From the NCBI RefSeq assembly GCF_021033825.1, contig NZ_JAIFXZ010000006.1, positions 62,001 to 126,000 on the forward strand: 64,000 bases of DNA, read 5' to 3'. The position numbers were made by a program, and so were the translations under genes. Below are positions 55,959-64,000 of this stretch, piece by piece (position 1 is the first letter of the stretch; every line of letters begins with the position of its first letter). The stretch is from Dietzia aurantiaca (GTDB taxonomy: Bacteria > Actinomycetota > Actinomycetes > Mycobacteriales > Mycobacteriaceae). The notes under the pieces were generated by a model. That model did not search any database and was not told the DNA's origin. It saw nothing but the letters and a program-made list of their open reading frames with translations.

Positions 55959-56855
55959 ATGGCCATTGATGTGATGCTCCCCTACTACGGGGATGTCGAC
56001 CATTTCAAGAAGGCCGTGGACAGTGTCCTGGCGCAGAGCTACAAGGATTTCCGGCTGGTCGTGGTGGACGACGGCTACCCGGACCCGGAGCCCGCCCGAT
56101 ACATGGGCGAGATCACCGCGGTCGACAGCCGGGTGACCTACGAGAAGAACGAGACCAACCTCGGCGCCAACGGCAACTACCGCAAGTGCATCGGCATGGT
56201 CACCGCGCCGATCGTGGTGATCATGGGCGCCGACGACATCATGCTGCCCAACTACCTGCAGGTCGTGGCCGACGGATTCGCCGCCGTGCCCGACGCCGCG
56301 GTGATGGAGGTCGGCGTCAATGTCATCGACGAGCACGGCTCCGCCGTCCGCGGCCTCGGCGACAGCGTGAAGTCGCTGACCACCCCCAAGGCCGACGGCC
56401 GCACGGTTCTGCACGGCGAGAAGCTCATGACCTCGCTCATGCACGGCAACTGGACCTACTTCCCGTCACTGGCGTGGAACTCCGAGTGGGTCAAGCGCAT
56501 CGGCTTCCGTGAGGGCCTGGACGTGGTGCAGGACCTGGCGCTGCTCGTGGATGTGATCACCGGCGGCGGGCACATGATCTACGACCCGACGCTCGCGTTC
56601 CTCTACCGACGCCACTCGGCCTCCGACTCGTCGGTGCGAGCGCTCGACGGCCGCCGCTTCGACGAGGAGGCCCGCTTCTTCTCCGGCGAGGCCGACGCAT
56701 TTGGCGCCCGCGGCTGGAAGAACGCCGAGCGGGCTGCGCGCCTGCACGTGACCTCGCGGCTCAACGCACTCTCGCTGCTGCCCACCGCAGCCAAGGCGGG
56801 GAAGTTGGCAGAGGGCGGAAAGAAGCTGCTGGGGCACACCTTCCGGAAGTTCTGA
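55959..56855 (+). CDS. GT2-family glycosyltransferase
   Basis: 298 aa. IDVMLPYYGDVDHFKKAVDSVLAQ, LVVVDDGYPDPEPA, NLGANGNYRKCI and the metal-binding VIMGADDIMLPNYL of the GT-A fold; aromatic FLYRRHSASDSS in the C-terminal part. No membrane helix. ATG 55959 starts exactly at the conserved first strand; an ATG at 55911 would add 16 hydrophilic residues. Donor and acceptor unknown; context suggests cell-envelope glycan. Next gene follows after 2 bases. Confidence 0.87.
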   Translation: MAIDVMLPYYGDVDHFKKAVDSVLAQSYKDFRLVVVDDGYPDPEPARYMGEITAVDSRVTYEKNETNLGANGNYRKCIGMVTAPIVVIMGADDIMLPNYLQVVADGFAAVPDAAVMEVGVNVIDEHGSAVRGLGDSVKSLTTPKADGRTVLHGEKLMTSLMHGNWTYFPSLAWNSEWVKRIGFREGLDVVQDLALLVDVITGGGHMIYDPTLAFLYRRHSASDSSVRALDGRRFDEEARFFSGEADAFGARGWKNAERAARLHVTSRLNALSLLPTAAKAGKLAEGGKKLLGHTFRKF

Positions 56856-56857
56856 CG

Positions 56858-57244
56858 GTGGAACCCGAGCCCGGCCGCCCGGACGGGGGCTCGGGTCCGG
56901 ATTCGAGCGCGGGCTCCGGGCAGGCCCCGGTCTCCTGGGTGATCGGGGCGGTTCTCTACGGCGCCGAGGTCGTTGTCCTGGCGCTGCTGAGCCTGCTGTT
57001 CGGTGGCCTGTCGGCGATGCTCTCGGACACCTGCTTCCGAGAGAGCACCGAGCTGATCTGCGAGCCACGGTGGCAGACCATCATGGCGCTCACGCCGATC
57101 ACCGCGCTGATGGCGGCCGTCGTCGTGATGGGCGCGCTCGTGCTGTGGCGCCGCCGGTTGTGGGCGCTCGTGACGGCGATGGTGGTCACGCCGCTGGTGC
57201 CGTTGGTGGCGTTTCTAATCATGCAGGCGGTCGTCACGGCCTGA
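56858..57244 (+). CDS. three-helix membrane protein of unknown function
   Basis: 128 aa. Gly/Ser/Pro-rich N-terminus, then helices at about 27-55, 75-95 and 102-125. Two cysteines in the loop SDTCFRESTELICEP could pair outside the membrane. GTG start 2 bases after the GT2 stop, so co-transcribed and probably linked to its function. Not recognised. Confidence 0.7.
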   Translation: MEPEPGRPDGGSGPDSSAGSGQAPVSWVIGAVLYGAEVVVLALLSLLFGGLSAMLSDTCFRESTELICEPRWQTIMALTPITALMAAVVVMGALVLWRRRLWALVTAMVVTPLVPLVAFLIMQAVVTA

Positions 57245-57319
57245 GCGCCGGCCGGATGGTCGTCACCAGTGCGACGCCGCCGAGCGCGTCGCGCTATAGC
57301 GGCGACCATTTCCGCAGTG

Positions 57320-57718
57320 ATGACGACCAACTCGCCAACGCACGGGCAGACTCGTCTGATGATCCCCGAAACCTGGATTCCGCACCGCCGCGACGACGGC
57401 GAGCTGGTCGGCTGGATCGACATGACCGTCGCCGAGCCGCGCCTGGTCCCGATCGATCGCCTCGGCCGCCCGCTGGAGACCGTCGACGACTGGTTCGAGG
57501 CGGAGGAAGCACTCGACGTGATAGGTCTGCACTTCCTGGCCGAACGGTTCGTGTACAGCGAGTCCAGATCGTCGGATGCGGACCCGCTCACGGTTCGGAT
57601 CGCCCACGTCTACGACGACCGCATTGTGCTCACCACCGCCTTGACCGACGCGATCGAGGACGTGGGCCGCGAGATCGTCCTGCCGTTCCCGGCGCCGGAC
57701 GACCTCCGCAGCGCCTGA
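57320..57718 (+). CDS. hypothetical acidic protein
   Basis: 132 aa (start at 57320; 57359 is an alternative that begins MIPETWIPHRRDDGE). Soluble, rich in Asp/Glu, with LVGWIDMTVAEPRLVPIDRL and LHFLAERFVYSE; the end reads VGREIVLPFPAPDDLRSA. Resembles short hypothetical proteins of mycolata; no domain recognised. Convergent with the PPE/WXG-like gene, 26 bases apart. Confidence 0.6.
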   Translation: MTTNSPTHGQTRLMIPETWIPHRRDDGELVGWIDMTVAEPRLVPIDRLGRPLETVDDWFEAEEALDVIGLHFLAERFVYSESRSSDADPLTVRIAHVYDDRIVLTTALTDAIEDVGREIVLPFPAPDDLRSA

Positions 57719-57744
57719 CCTCGACGGGCATCCGAGCCCTGCGC

Positions 57745-59733
57745 CTAGCTCCGCTCGTCGCCGCTGCCCGTGTAGCTGCGGCCGAGCACCCGCCCCGGCG
57801 AGCGGACGACGCCTGCGGAACCGTCCGAATCCGCAGCGTCGGCCTTGCCCACAGCCGCGTCGGTTGTCGTGCTCGCGGACTCAGCGTGGCGACCGAGTAC
57901 CGCGGGCGTGACTTTGACGGGGTCGCCGATGATGTCGGTGGTGTTGGTGGCGTTGGTCAGATAACCGGCTGGCGTGTGTCCACGTCGGTCGGAGCCCTGC
58001 CCGGCCCCGCCGGCGCCCATCATGCCCATCGGCATCGCGCCTGGTCGCCCTGCGGTTGAACCACCAGTCGACGACGACGTCGGCCCCATCCCACCAGCAC
58101 CGGTGGTTGCTCCGGTGGCGTTTCCGGCGCCTGCCCCCGGGACACCGGCAGATGGGCCGCCGACACCCGGGCCGGCCGAGTGGCTCAGACCTGCCAGGGT
58201 CCCGGCCCCGCCCATGCGCGTCGCTGCGGCGCCGGCGGCTGCGGCCCCGCCGCCTCCGACCAGCCCGGCTGCGCTGCCGAAGCCACGATCACGGTCCCGG
58301 CTGCCCGCCGCGCCGTCGCGGGCTCCGGCGTTGCCGCGTAGTCCGCGGATGCCGGACGTTCCCGTGCCACCGGCCTGCTGTCCCGGAGTTCCGTTCATCG
58401 GTGCCAGAGGCGCGCCCGCCGCGGTGGTGGCCGCGTTCACCGGACCTGTCCCGGCCGGGCCTGCGCCCGCATTTGGAGCGACTGCGCCCAGTCCGGATGC
58501 GTCGCCCGCACCGGCGCGGGAGGCCAGGAGTGCCTGTTCCGTGGCGGCGTCGGTAGCCGCGATCGGCGCGCTTGCGCCCGCAGCGTCGGTCGCCGGCCCG
58601 CTGACCCCGCTGGCGCCGGGCCCGCCGGCACCGGCAGCGGCCAGGGCAGTTGGACCGGGGGCGGCTGCGCCGGCGGTCTGCGGAATGCCCTCGGTGTTCC
58701 ACGCCGAGACGGGGTCGATGCCGGTGGCGCCACCAAGTGCGGCACCGGAGACGACTCGAAACGCGGTGGGGAACTGGAGGTCGTCGAGGTTGGCCTTCAT
58801 CACTGCGGGGCTGTACTCGGTGTTGACCACAGCTCGCGCCTGTTCCTCGGCTGCCGTCCGAGCTGCGGAAGCAGCTTCGGCCGCGCCTGGTGAGGCGGGA
58901 CCCAGTGTCGCGCCGGGACCGGATCCGAGCCCCGGGGTGCGGGCCTGCGCCAGCTCCAGCTTCAGCGACTCGGAGGAGATGTTGCTGCGGGTGGTGTGGA
59001 ACCCGATCTGTGCTCCGTCGGCTCGGGTGGCGACTTCTTCCAGCACGCCCACGAGGTCGAACGCGGACCCGGTCAACGCGTGGACCGCCCTCGCGCCCTC
59101 CTGGGCGAACTCGCCCTGCCAGGCACCGCCAAGTACGTCGTCCAATTCGCGTTGCAAGGTTGAAGCCGCCGAGTCCAGCGTGCCCGCAGCGGTCGTGACC
59201 TGCTTCTGTACCTGCTCGAACTGGCTCGGGTCCAACGCCTCGGCGGCGGTGACGATCCGCTCCAACGGGGTCGAGGACACGTCCTCCGGCCCTACTCGGT
59301 CGTAGCCGCCCACGTTCTCGGGGTCCTCCGCGGCCGAAGCGGATGCCGAGACGGCGATAGTCGCTGCCGGGCCATGCATCGACGCGAGCATGCTCATCAG
59401 TCCGATGCTCTTCAGTCCGGCTGGCTCCTCGGCCGCCTTCCCGAGTGCGGCAGCAGCTGCTTGGTCCTGGGCATCGATCATCCCGCCGGCTGCGGCGAAC
59501 AGCACCGACATCGCCTCGACCTGGGTCACGAATCCGTTCAGAAGAGTGCGTAGATCCTCGCCCGCGAATAGCGAATACACAGTCCCGATCTGGCGGGCGG
59601 TATCAAACGCGCCGGCTGATCCCGCCATTTCCCCAATGCGGAAATTGGAACTAGAGCTTCGAATAGTCGTCACGAACTCGTCACAGGCGTGCTGGCAAGC
59701 TTTGGCAACACCGGGTTCGAGATGCACTGTCAT
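57745..59733 (-). CDS. PPE/WXG-like putative type VII secretion substrate
   Basis: 662 aa. Residues 1-130 and 165-265 are Ala-rich helical; the second contains VLGGAWQGEFAQEGARAVHAL, a W-x-G turn between helices as in WXG100/PPE/EspB-type ESX substrates. Residues ~285-600 are Gly/Ala/Pro-rich low complexity; the C-terminus has HTPAGYLTNATNTTDIIGDPVKVTPAVLG, a conserved end of PPE-like proteins in non-mycobacterial mycolata. Coupled to the DUF3558 lipoprotein by TAATG overlap. No ESX membrane components are in the window. Assignment by motif and layout only. Confidence 0.7.
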   Translation of the reverse strand: MTVHLEPGVAKACQHACDEFVTTIRSSSSNFRIGEMAGSAGAFDTARQIGTVYSLFAGEDLRTLLNGFVTQVEAMSVLFAAAGGMIDAQDQAAAAALGKAAEEPAGLKSIGLMSMLASMHGPAATIAVSASASAAEDPENVGGYDRVGPEDVSSTPLERIVTAAEALDPSQFEQVQKQVTTAAGTLDSAASTLQRELDDVLGGAWQGEFAQEGARAVHALTGSAFDLVGVLEEVATRADGAQIGFHTTRSNISSESLKLELAQARTPGLGSGPGATLGPASPGAAEAASAARTAAEEQARAVVNTEYSPAVMKANLDDLQFPTAFRVVSGAALGGATGIDPVSAWNTEGIPQTAGAAAPGPTALAAAGAGGPGASGVSGPATDAAGASAPIAATDAATEQALLASRAGAGDASGLGAVAPNAGAGPAGTGPVNAATTAAGAPLAPMNGTPGQQAGGTGTSGIRGLRGNAGARDGAAGSRDRDRGFGSAAGLVGGGGAAAAGAAATRMGGAGTLAGLSHSAGPGVGGPSAGVPGAGAGNATGATTGAGGMGPTSSSTGGSTAGRPGAMPMGMMGAGGAGQGSDRRGHTPAGYLTNATNTTDIIGDPVKVTPAVLGRHAESASTTTDAAVGKADAADSDGSAGVVRSPGRVLGRSYTGSGDERS

Positions 59734-60323
59734 TAGAAGTCCCCTCCCGGCAAGTGGTCCATTATGGACTCAAGAACTTCATCGAGGACGTCGCAGGATT
59801 TCGTGAAAGTCCTGCCTCGATATTGGCCCATTGTCTTGAGCAGATTGATGTTCACAACTACGGCACCTTCGGCTGTGAAAAAGATCTGATAACAAGAAGA
59901 ATTAACCTGATCGGTTCGGTCAGTTGTCCGAAAGCTAGAGCGCCCGTGCACGTTCGAATTTGTGTCAATCGGGCCGAACTCTGTGTCGGCCAGGAATTCC
60001 TCTCGGGACATCCAAGTTCCGACAACTCCTAGCAGCACTTCATCATTTCGCCAGCCGCAGGTGTGGAGCTCGTTCGGCTTGTGGTTGCGCATAGCCTCGT
60101 CCGGCCTGACGGGACCACCGAGTGCCGCTTCAACCGCCTCGACCGGGATCTCGGCGCACGGGTCGAAGAGATCGGGCCGTTCCTCGAGGGGCAGGTCCCA
60201 CGGATTGACGGGCGTCTCGGGTGACGGGCTCGTCGTCGTCACATCCTCGGCGGCAGACGCGCACCCGGACAGCACCATGACGGCGGCGACCAGCGCCGCG
60301 CCTACACCTCTACTCATTCCCAC
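59733..60323 (-). CDS. DUF3558-type lipoprotein
   Basis: 196 aa. Signal peptide with lipobox VLSGC (lipidated Cys near residue 21), a Thr/Ser/Pro linker, then a DUF3558-like domain: FDPCAEIPVEAVEAALGG, HTCGWRNDEVLLGV and SSCYQIFFTAEGAVVVNI, SCDVLDEVLESI with cysteines probably paired. GTG 60323 or ATG 60317 can start it. Its 3' half has clearly lower GC than the surroundings. DUF3558 lipoproteins are frequently encoded just before PPE/WXG-like proteins in mycolata, as here. Confidence 0.85.
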   Translation of the reverse strand: MGMSRGVGAALVAAVMVLSGCASAAEDVTTTSPSPETPVNPWDLPLEERPDLFDPCAEIPVEAVEAALGGPVRPDEAMRNHKPNELHTCGWRNDEVLLGVVGTWMSREEFLADTEFGPIDTNSNVHGRSSFRTTDRTDQVNSSCYQIFFTAEGAVVVNINLLKTMGQYRGRTFTKSCDVLDEVLESIMDHLPGGDF

Positions 60324-60410
60324 AACCAGTACGACGGCCCGGCTCGGCGGGCGGTTCCCGCGAGCGCAAGAAAGTTCCGGCGTACCCCGACGCCGTCGCC
60401 GACGTGCGAC

Positions 60411-62390
60411 CTATCGCCGCACAATCACGACCCGCGCCCCCACCTCGCGCACGTCGAACAGGCCGGGGTTATCGAACTGGTCCGGACCGAACACGATCTC
60501 CTCGCGGGAGTTGTTGTGCTGGAGCGGCATCTGGTTGATCACGGCGGGGAACACCCACCGCTCGGGGGTTTCGCGATCTAGGACCAACACATCGGGGGCG
60601 CGGAATTCGCTCGCGTCGAGCTCGGCGGCCAGGTCCACGGCCGATGGGGTCGCCGCCCACTCGCGGATCTCGTCGGTGCGCTCCTCGTACCGCCCGGTGG
60701 GGGTCGCATACGCCTGGGCGGGAGCCTGGAACGTGAAGAACGGCCGGTACGAGTACAGCGTGGGGTCGGAGGTCAGCAGCACCAGATCGGAGGGCTCGCG
60801 GTCGGACGTCATGTCGTCGATCGCCGTCAGGACGTCCGTGGGTACGCCGGGGGTGTTGCGCGCGACCGCCGCGAACTCGGCGTCCTCCTCGGACACGTGC
60901 TGCACCATCTGGACGGCGGCGAGCCCCGCCGCCACGACCACGGCCGCGAGCACCTTGCTATGGGGCAGCCCCGGGACCGCCGCGACGGCCCACCGGGTCA
61001 GCGCGAGCGCCCCCACCATCCCGGCGAGGGCCAGGACCAGCGTGAGGGCGGGGATCATACGGAAGGGCAACAGCGTGCTGCCGGCGACGGCCCGCAGCCC
61101 GGAGAGCAGGAACCAGCCGAACACGGCCACCGTGATCACGGCCAGACTGCGCGCGAGCACGAGCGCCCGACCCGGTGAGGGCAGCGGCCACGCGGAGGGA
61201 GCGGGGTCGTTGTCGTCGTCGGGGCGGGGCTCGTCATGGGCACCGACGCTGACCCGCGCGTGCAGCGCGGCGGCGGACCGATCGGCGCCGGTGGGCCACA
61301 CGGTGACCACGATCCACACCAGCCCGATCAGGCACAGGACACCCGTGACCGACATCTCGAACATCGGCAGCGGCAGGTTCGCGCCGGACTCGGGCGCGAA
61401 GTCGTTGGCGACAGACGCCTCGGTCTCCGCCCCGGTGATCACCGCGACCAGGTAGCGGTGCCAGAACAGGAGCGCGATCGCCGCGGAGATCCCGGCCATC
61501 GCGGCGAGCCGGCCGAGGAGGGCGCGGACCACGGCGCGCTCGGAGCGGTGCCACCAGGCGTGGAGGAGAACCACCAGGCCCACGACCAGCGCCGCGAAGC
61601 CGGCGATCAGGGTGTAGCCCAACGCCGCGATGCCGAGGTAGACGCCGATCGTCACGACGAGCGGCCACGTCGGCCGGCTGTCCGTCGGCGAGCCCGCGGC
61701 CACGGCGATGCGCGCGCTGAGCAGGTAGGTCGCCACCACGACCTGCGGGAACAGGCAGATCAGGATCCACGAATACGGCTCATAGGCGTTGGTGTGGACG
61801 CCCACCACGGCGGTCACCAGGCCGAACAGGATCGCCAGGCGGGCCGGGAGCAGCCACCGCCAGGCCACGAACGCGATCGCCCCGGCCACGGCCATCGTGA
61901 TGATCGCGTACGGCTTGTAGAACTCCCACCCGTCCACGCCGAACATGGCGGCCAGCCGGCCACCCACCCAGAACCACTGGGGCGGATAGAACGGCGCGGC
62001 GTCGGCGTAGAACGGGTCGGCCAGCCCTGCGGAATCGGCGAAGCGGGTCACGTAGGCCACGCGGTTGATCTGGTCGCCACCCAGGCCGAACAGGTAGTGG
62101 GGGGTGCCGTTGAGCAGCAGCCCCAGGTGGGACGAGGCCAGGAACGACGGGCCCGCCGCACCGAGCAGCCACAGGGTGCGCCGGCCGGTGGCGCGGCGCA
62201 GCAGCAGCCAGCCGGCCAGAACGACGAACCCGGCGGAGAGGGCCGCGCGGAACGACTCCGGCAGCCAGCTGGGCTGGGCGAACGGCGGCGCGTTCACCAC
62301 GAGCAGGGTGAGAACACCCACGGCGGCGGCCACCATCAGCGCGGCGAGCAGCTCGGCCGCACCGCGGACGAGTGGACGGAGGTGGGTCAC
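60411..62390 (-). CDS. AftA-like arabinofuranosyltransferase
   Basis: 659 aa GT-C membrane enzyme, about eleven helices plus an exported C-terminal domain. GLGGDQINRVAYVTRFADSAG and DAAPFYPPQWFWVGGR match the AftA N-terminal signature as I remember it, and EFRAPDVLVLDRETPERWVF ... LFDVREVGARVVIVRR matches the AftA C-terminal domain. AftA adds the first arabinofuranose to galactan from decaprenyl-phospho-arabinose. Here it is not next to emb or glfT genes, so it may be a paralogue. GTG start overlaps the flippase stop (GTGA). Frame upstream of 62390 is the shadow of the flippase. Confidence 0.82.
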   Translation of the reverse strand: MTHLRPLVRGAAELLAALMVAAAVGVLTLLVVNAPPFAQPSWLPESFRAALSAGFVVLAGWLLLRRATGRRTLWLLGAAGPSFLASSHLGLLLNGTPHYLFGLGGDQINRVAYVTRFADSAGLADPFYADAAPFYPPQWFWVGGRLAAMFGVDGWEFYKPYAIITMAVAGAIAFVAWRWLLPARLAILFGLVTAVVGVHTNAYEPYSWILICLFPQVVVATYLLSARIAVAAGSPTDSRPTWPLVVTIGVYLGIAALGYTLIAGFAALVVGLVVLLHAWWHRSERAVVRALLGRLAAMAGISAAIALLFWHRYLVAVITGAETEASVANDFAPESGANLPLPMFEMSVTGVLCLIGLVWIVVTVWPTGADRSAAALHARVSVGAHDEPRPDDDNDPAPSAWPLPSPGRALVLARSLAVITVAVFGWFLLSGLRAVAGSTLLPFRMIPALTLVLALAGMVGALALTRWAVAAVPGLPHSKVLAAVVVAAGLAAVQMVQHVSEEDAEFAAVARNTPGVPTDVLTAIDDMTSDREPSDLVLLTSDPTLYSYRPFFTFQAPAQAYATPTGRYEERTDEIREWAATPSAVDLAAELDASEFRAPDVLVLDRETPERWVFPAVINQMPLQHNNSREEIVFGPDQFDNPGLFDVREVGARVVIVRR

Positions 62391-63748
62391 GTGCGGGCCC
62401 CCGGGCGTGAGGAGGTGTCGACGACGACGAGGCCGACCACATGCACCAGTACGCCCACGCCGGGCCCGGCGAGCAGCGCAATGGCAGCGCGCACGTCGAG
62501 CGCGCCCGGGGCCAGGGCGAGGAACGCGATTGCTGCGAGAACAGCCACCCACCAGCCCACGTTGTAGAGAAGGTGACGGTCGAAGGCCAGGGCGGCGTTG
62601 CCGGTCACCATGAGCGCGGCGGTTCCCACCGAGGCGGCGGTCAGGGCGGCCAGCACGACGCCCGACAGCTCGAACTCGGCGCCGAACAGCACGCGGATCA
62701 GCCAGGGCCCGACCAGCCACGCGGCCCCGGCGCCGAGGACGCCGACGGCGGTCACCGCGGCGAGCGGTAGCGCGAGGGCGCGCGGTCCCCGGGAACGACG
62801 TTCGACGAAGTAGACGATGATCGCGCTCTGGAAGCTGGTCAGCGGCACGAGCAGGGGAGCGCGGGTGAGGGTGATGGCCAGGATCACCGCACCGAGGAGC
62901 GGGGCGGGATCGGTGGGGCGGGCGGTCGCGGTGACGAACAGCGGGAACCCGGTGACCAGCGCCGACGTGCCGGCGGAGGCGAGCATCGCGGTGCCGGTGT
63001 TGCGCCAGAACCGGCCGCGGCCCACGTCCACGGCGGAGGCCAGCGCGGCGCGCGTGGTGGGGGAGAGCGCGACGAGGAGGGCCCACGAGATGGCGCCGGC
63101 GACGGTGGCGATCGCGAAGCCCAGCCCGGCATCGCCGAGCCACCAGGCGATACCGGCCACGGCCAGGCGCAGCGCCGCATCGACGGTGAGCAGGACCGCG
63201 TACAGCCCCCACCTCTCCGAGCCGGACAGGGCGCCGGCGGTGGCCGCCTGGAGGCTGAAGCCGAGGATGCCGACCGCCATGATCGCCACGCCGGCCCCGG
63301 AGAACGTCGGCAGGCCGACCGGGGCCCACGCCGGGGTGCTCACGACGACCGCGGCGGCCAGCGCCAGGCCGAGTACGAGGCCGGCGGTCAGCAGCCGGAC
63401 GCGGGGTCCGGGCGGCGGGAACGCCGGAGACGGACCGTCGATGCTGCCGACGCCGTCGTCGTCGACACCCCCGAGGGGCCCGGTGCCGCCAGCGAGCTGT
63501 CGCGCCGATCGCACGGCGCGCGTGGCCTCCTGCATGAGCCCGTTGGCGACGCCGCCGAGGGCGAAGAACGCACCCCAGTAGGTGGCGAACAGCGGATAGT
63601 CGGCCGGCCCGAGGGCACGGCCGGCGATGAGCATCACCAGGTACCCCGACGCCGCGGCGAACAGGGTGGCCAGCGTCAGCGCCCGCATCCCGCCCGTGGC
63701 CCCCCGAGCGGTCGTGGGCGCCGCCTCAGCGGGATCCGGGGAGGCCAT
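62387..63748 (-). CDS. polysaccharide-biosynthesis (MOP/Wzx-type) flippase (Rv3630-like)
   Basis: 453 aa, about twelve to fourteen membrane helices. N-terminal ALTLATLFAAASGYLVMLIAGRALGPADYPLFATYWGAFF is the Wzx/MOP pattern (two arms of helices, GPADY loop); a Gly/Asp-rich loop near 88-110. Likely exports a lipid-linked glycan. Start overlaps the M1 peptidase by 23 bases and its stop overlaps the AftA-like gene, forming an operon. Counterpart of Rv3630. Confidence 0.84.
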   Translation of the reverse strand: MASPDPAEAAPTTARGATGGMRALTLATLFAAASGYLVMLIAGRALGPADYPLFATYWGAFFALGGVANGLMQEATRAVRSARQLAGGTGPLGGVDDDGVGSIDGPSPAFPPPGPRVRLLTAGLVLGLALAAAVVVSTPAWAPVGLPTFSGAGVAIMAVGILGFSLQAATAGALSGSERWGLYAVLLTVDAALRLAVAGIAWWLGDAGLGFAIATVAGAISWALLVALSPTTRAALASAVDVGRGRFWRNTGTAMLASAGTSALVTGFPLFVTATARPTDPAPLLGAVILAITLTRAPLLVPLTSFQSAIIVYFVERRSRGPRALALPLAAVTAVGVLGAGAAWLVGPWLIRVLFGAEFELSGVVLAALTAASVGTAALMVTGNAALAFDRHLLYNVGWWVAVLAAIAFLALAPGALDVRAAIALLAGPGVGVLVHVVGLVVVDTSSRPGART

Positions 63749-64000
63749 CGGGCATGCCGAGGGTGGGCGGCACGGGCTCGGAGAACAACCAGGCGTTCCA
63801 CAGGGGGCGCAGGTCCACGGGCGAATGATCGGCGGCCATGTGCAGGAAGTCGTCGGTCGTGACGTTCTTGCCCGAGTACTTGGCCACCCAGGCCCGCAGG
63901 AGGTCGAAGAATCGGTCGTCGCCGATCGTCAGCCGCAGCGCGTGCAGGGTCAGGGCGCCGCGCTTGTAGACGCGGTCGTCGAACATGTCCTTCGGGCCGG
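63726..64000 (-). CDS. M1-family metallopeptidase, C-terminal end (5' part outside window)
   Basis: Only the last ~91 codons are seen. DMFDDRVYKRGALTLHALRL is the conserved helix after the catalytic domain of M1 aminopeptidases, followed by FFDLLRAWVAKYSGKNVTTDDF and LWNAWLFSEPVPP. The HExxH zinc site would lie outside the window. Overlaps the flippase start by 23 bases. Confidence 0.8.
   Translation of the reverse strand, partial: GPKDMFDDRVYKRGALTLHALRLTIGDDRFFDLLRAWVAKYSGKNVTTDDFLHMAADHSPVDLRPLWNAWLFSEPVPPTLGMPDGLPGSR

Noticed and set aside
62391-63329. N-terminal extension of the AftA-like frame
   Set aside because: Arg-rich shadow of the flippase gene; GTG 62390 starts the family-like sequence and overlaps the flippase stop.

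Overview
This 64 kb window is chromosomal DNA of a very GC-rich actinobacterium of the mycolic-acid group (Mycobacteriales/Corynebacteriales; the mix of gene families fits Dietzia, Gordonia or Rhodococcus-like bacteria, but genus is inference). The support is gene order. From about 2 kb to 45 kb the genes follow, almost one by one, what I remember of the Mycobacterium tuberculosis Rv3683-Rv3644c block: metallophosphoesterase, ponA2, whiB4, a Get3/ArsA-like ATPase pair, DUF4177, RidA-like, MBL-fold hydrolase, crp, nth, TlpA-like thioredoxin, CoA-NUDIX, marP, ephE-like, holin-X-like, acs, a HAD phosphatase, ssd plus a tad-type pilus cluster, sftH helicase, cspA, topA, membrane adenylate cyclase and holB. 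I see no insertion sequence, prophage or CRISPR array.

Layout. 1-2 kb: partial acyl-CoA oxidase and tRNA-Pro. 2-19 kb: cell-wall/redox/DNA-repair block ending with acs, which carries a perfect CRP/GlxR box, while crp itself lies at 10.2 kb. 19-22 kb: PRC-barrel protein, a conserved hypothetical gene and a HAD phosphatase, with two non-coding RNAs around the last: a well-supported 6C RNA at 22.26 kb and a candidate Ms1/MTS2823-type 6S-like RNA at 21.0-21.3 kb. 22.5-27.7 kb: seven tightly coupled genes ssd-tadA-tadB-tadC-pilin-tadE-like-tadG-like. 27.7-32.7 kb: ClC transporter, SftH helicase, CspA and a conserved hypothetical gene. 32.7-38.8 kb: an interruption of the mycobacterial order carrying an NRDE protein, the korAB 2-oxoacid:ferredoxin oxidoreductase and a secreted TAP-like hydrolase. 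39-45.5 kb: topA, adenylate cyclase, holB, tRNA-Thr. 45.7-64 kb: envelope and secretion genes: a Gly/Asp-repeat protein, a secreted HNH nuclease, multi-spanning glycosyltransferase-like proteins, galE1, a DUF2304/GT2 pair, a second GT2, a PPE/WXG-like protein coupled to a DUF3558 lipoprotein, an AftA-like arabinofuranosyltransferase, a flippase and the end of an M1 peptidase. Part of this resembles the Rv3630-Rv3635 glycolipid locus.

The most unusual non-coding signal is a family of three ~100-base fold-back repeats (15.3, 33.6 and 42.3 kb). Each has two direct arms followed by two inverted arms around GGTGCG...CGCAC, each lies between the 3' ends of convergent genes, each is preceded by short C-rich degenerate tandem repeats, and the arm sequence changes in a compensatory way between copies (GTTGCAAGACA to GTTGCCGGACA). 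A second recurring signal is a TAnnnT hexamer 6-8 bases before a start codon that lacks a Shine-Dalgarno sequence, seen at about a dozen genes, implying widespread leaderless transcripts.
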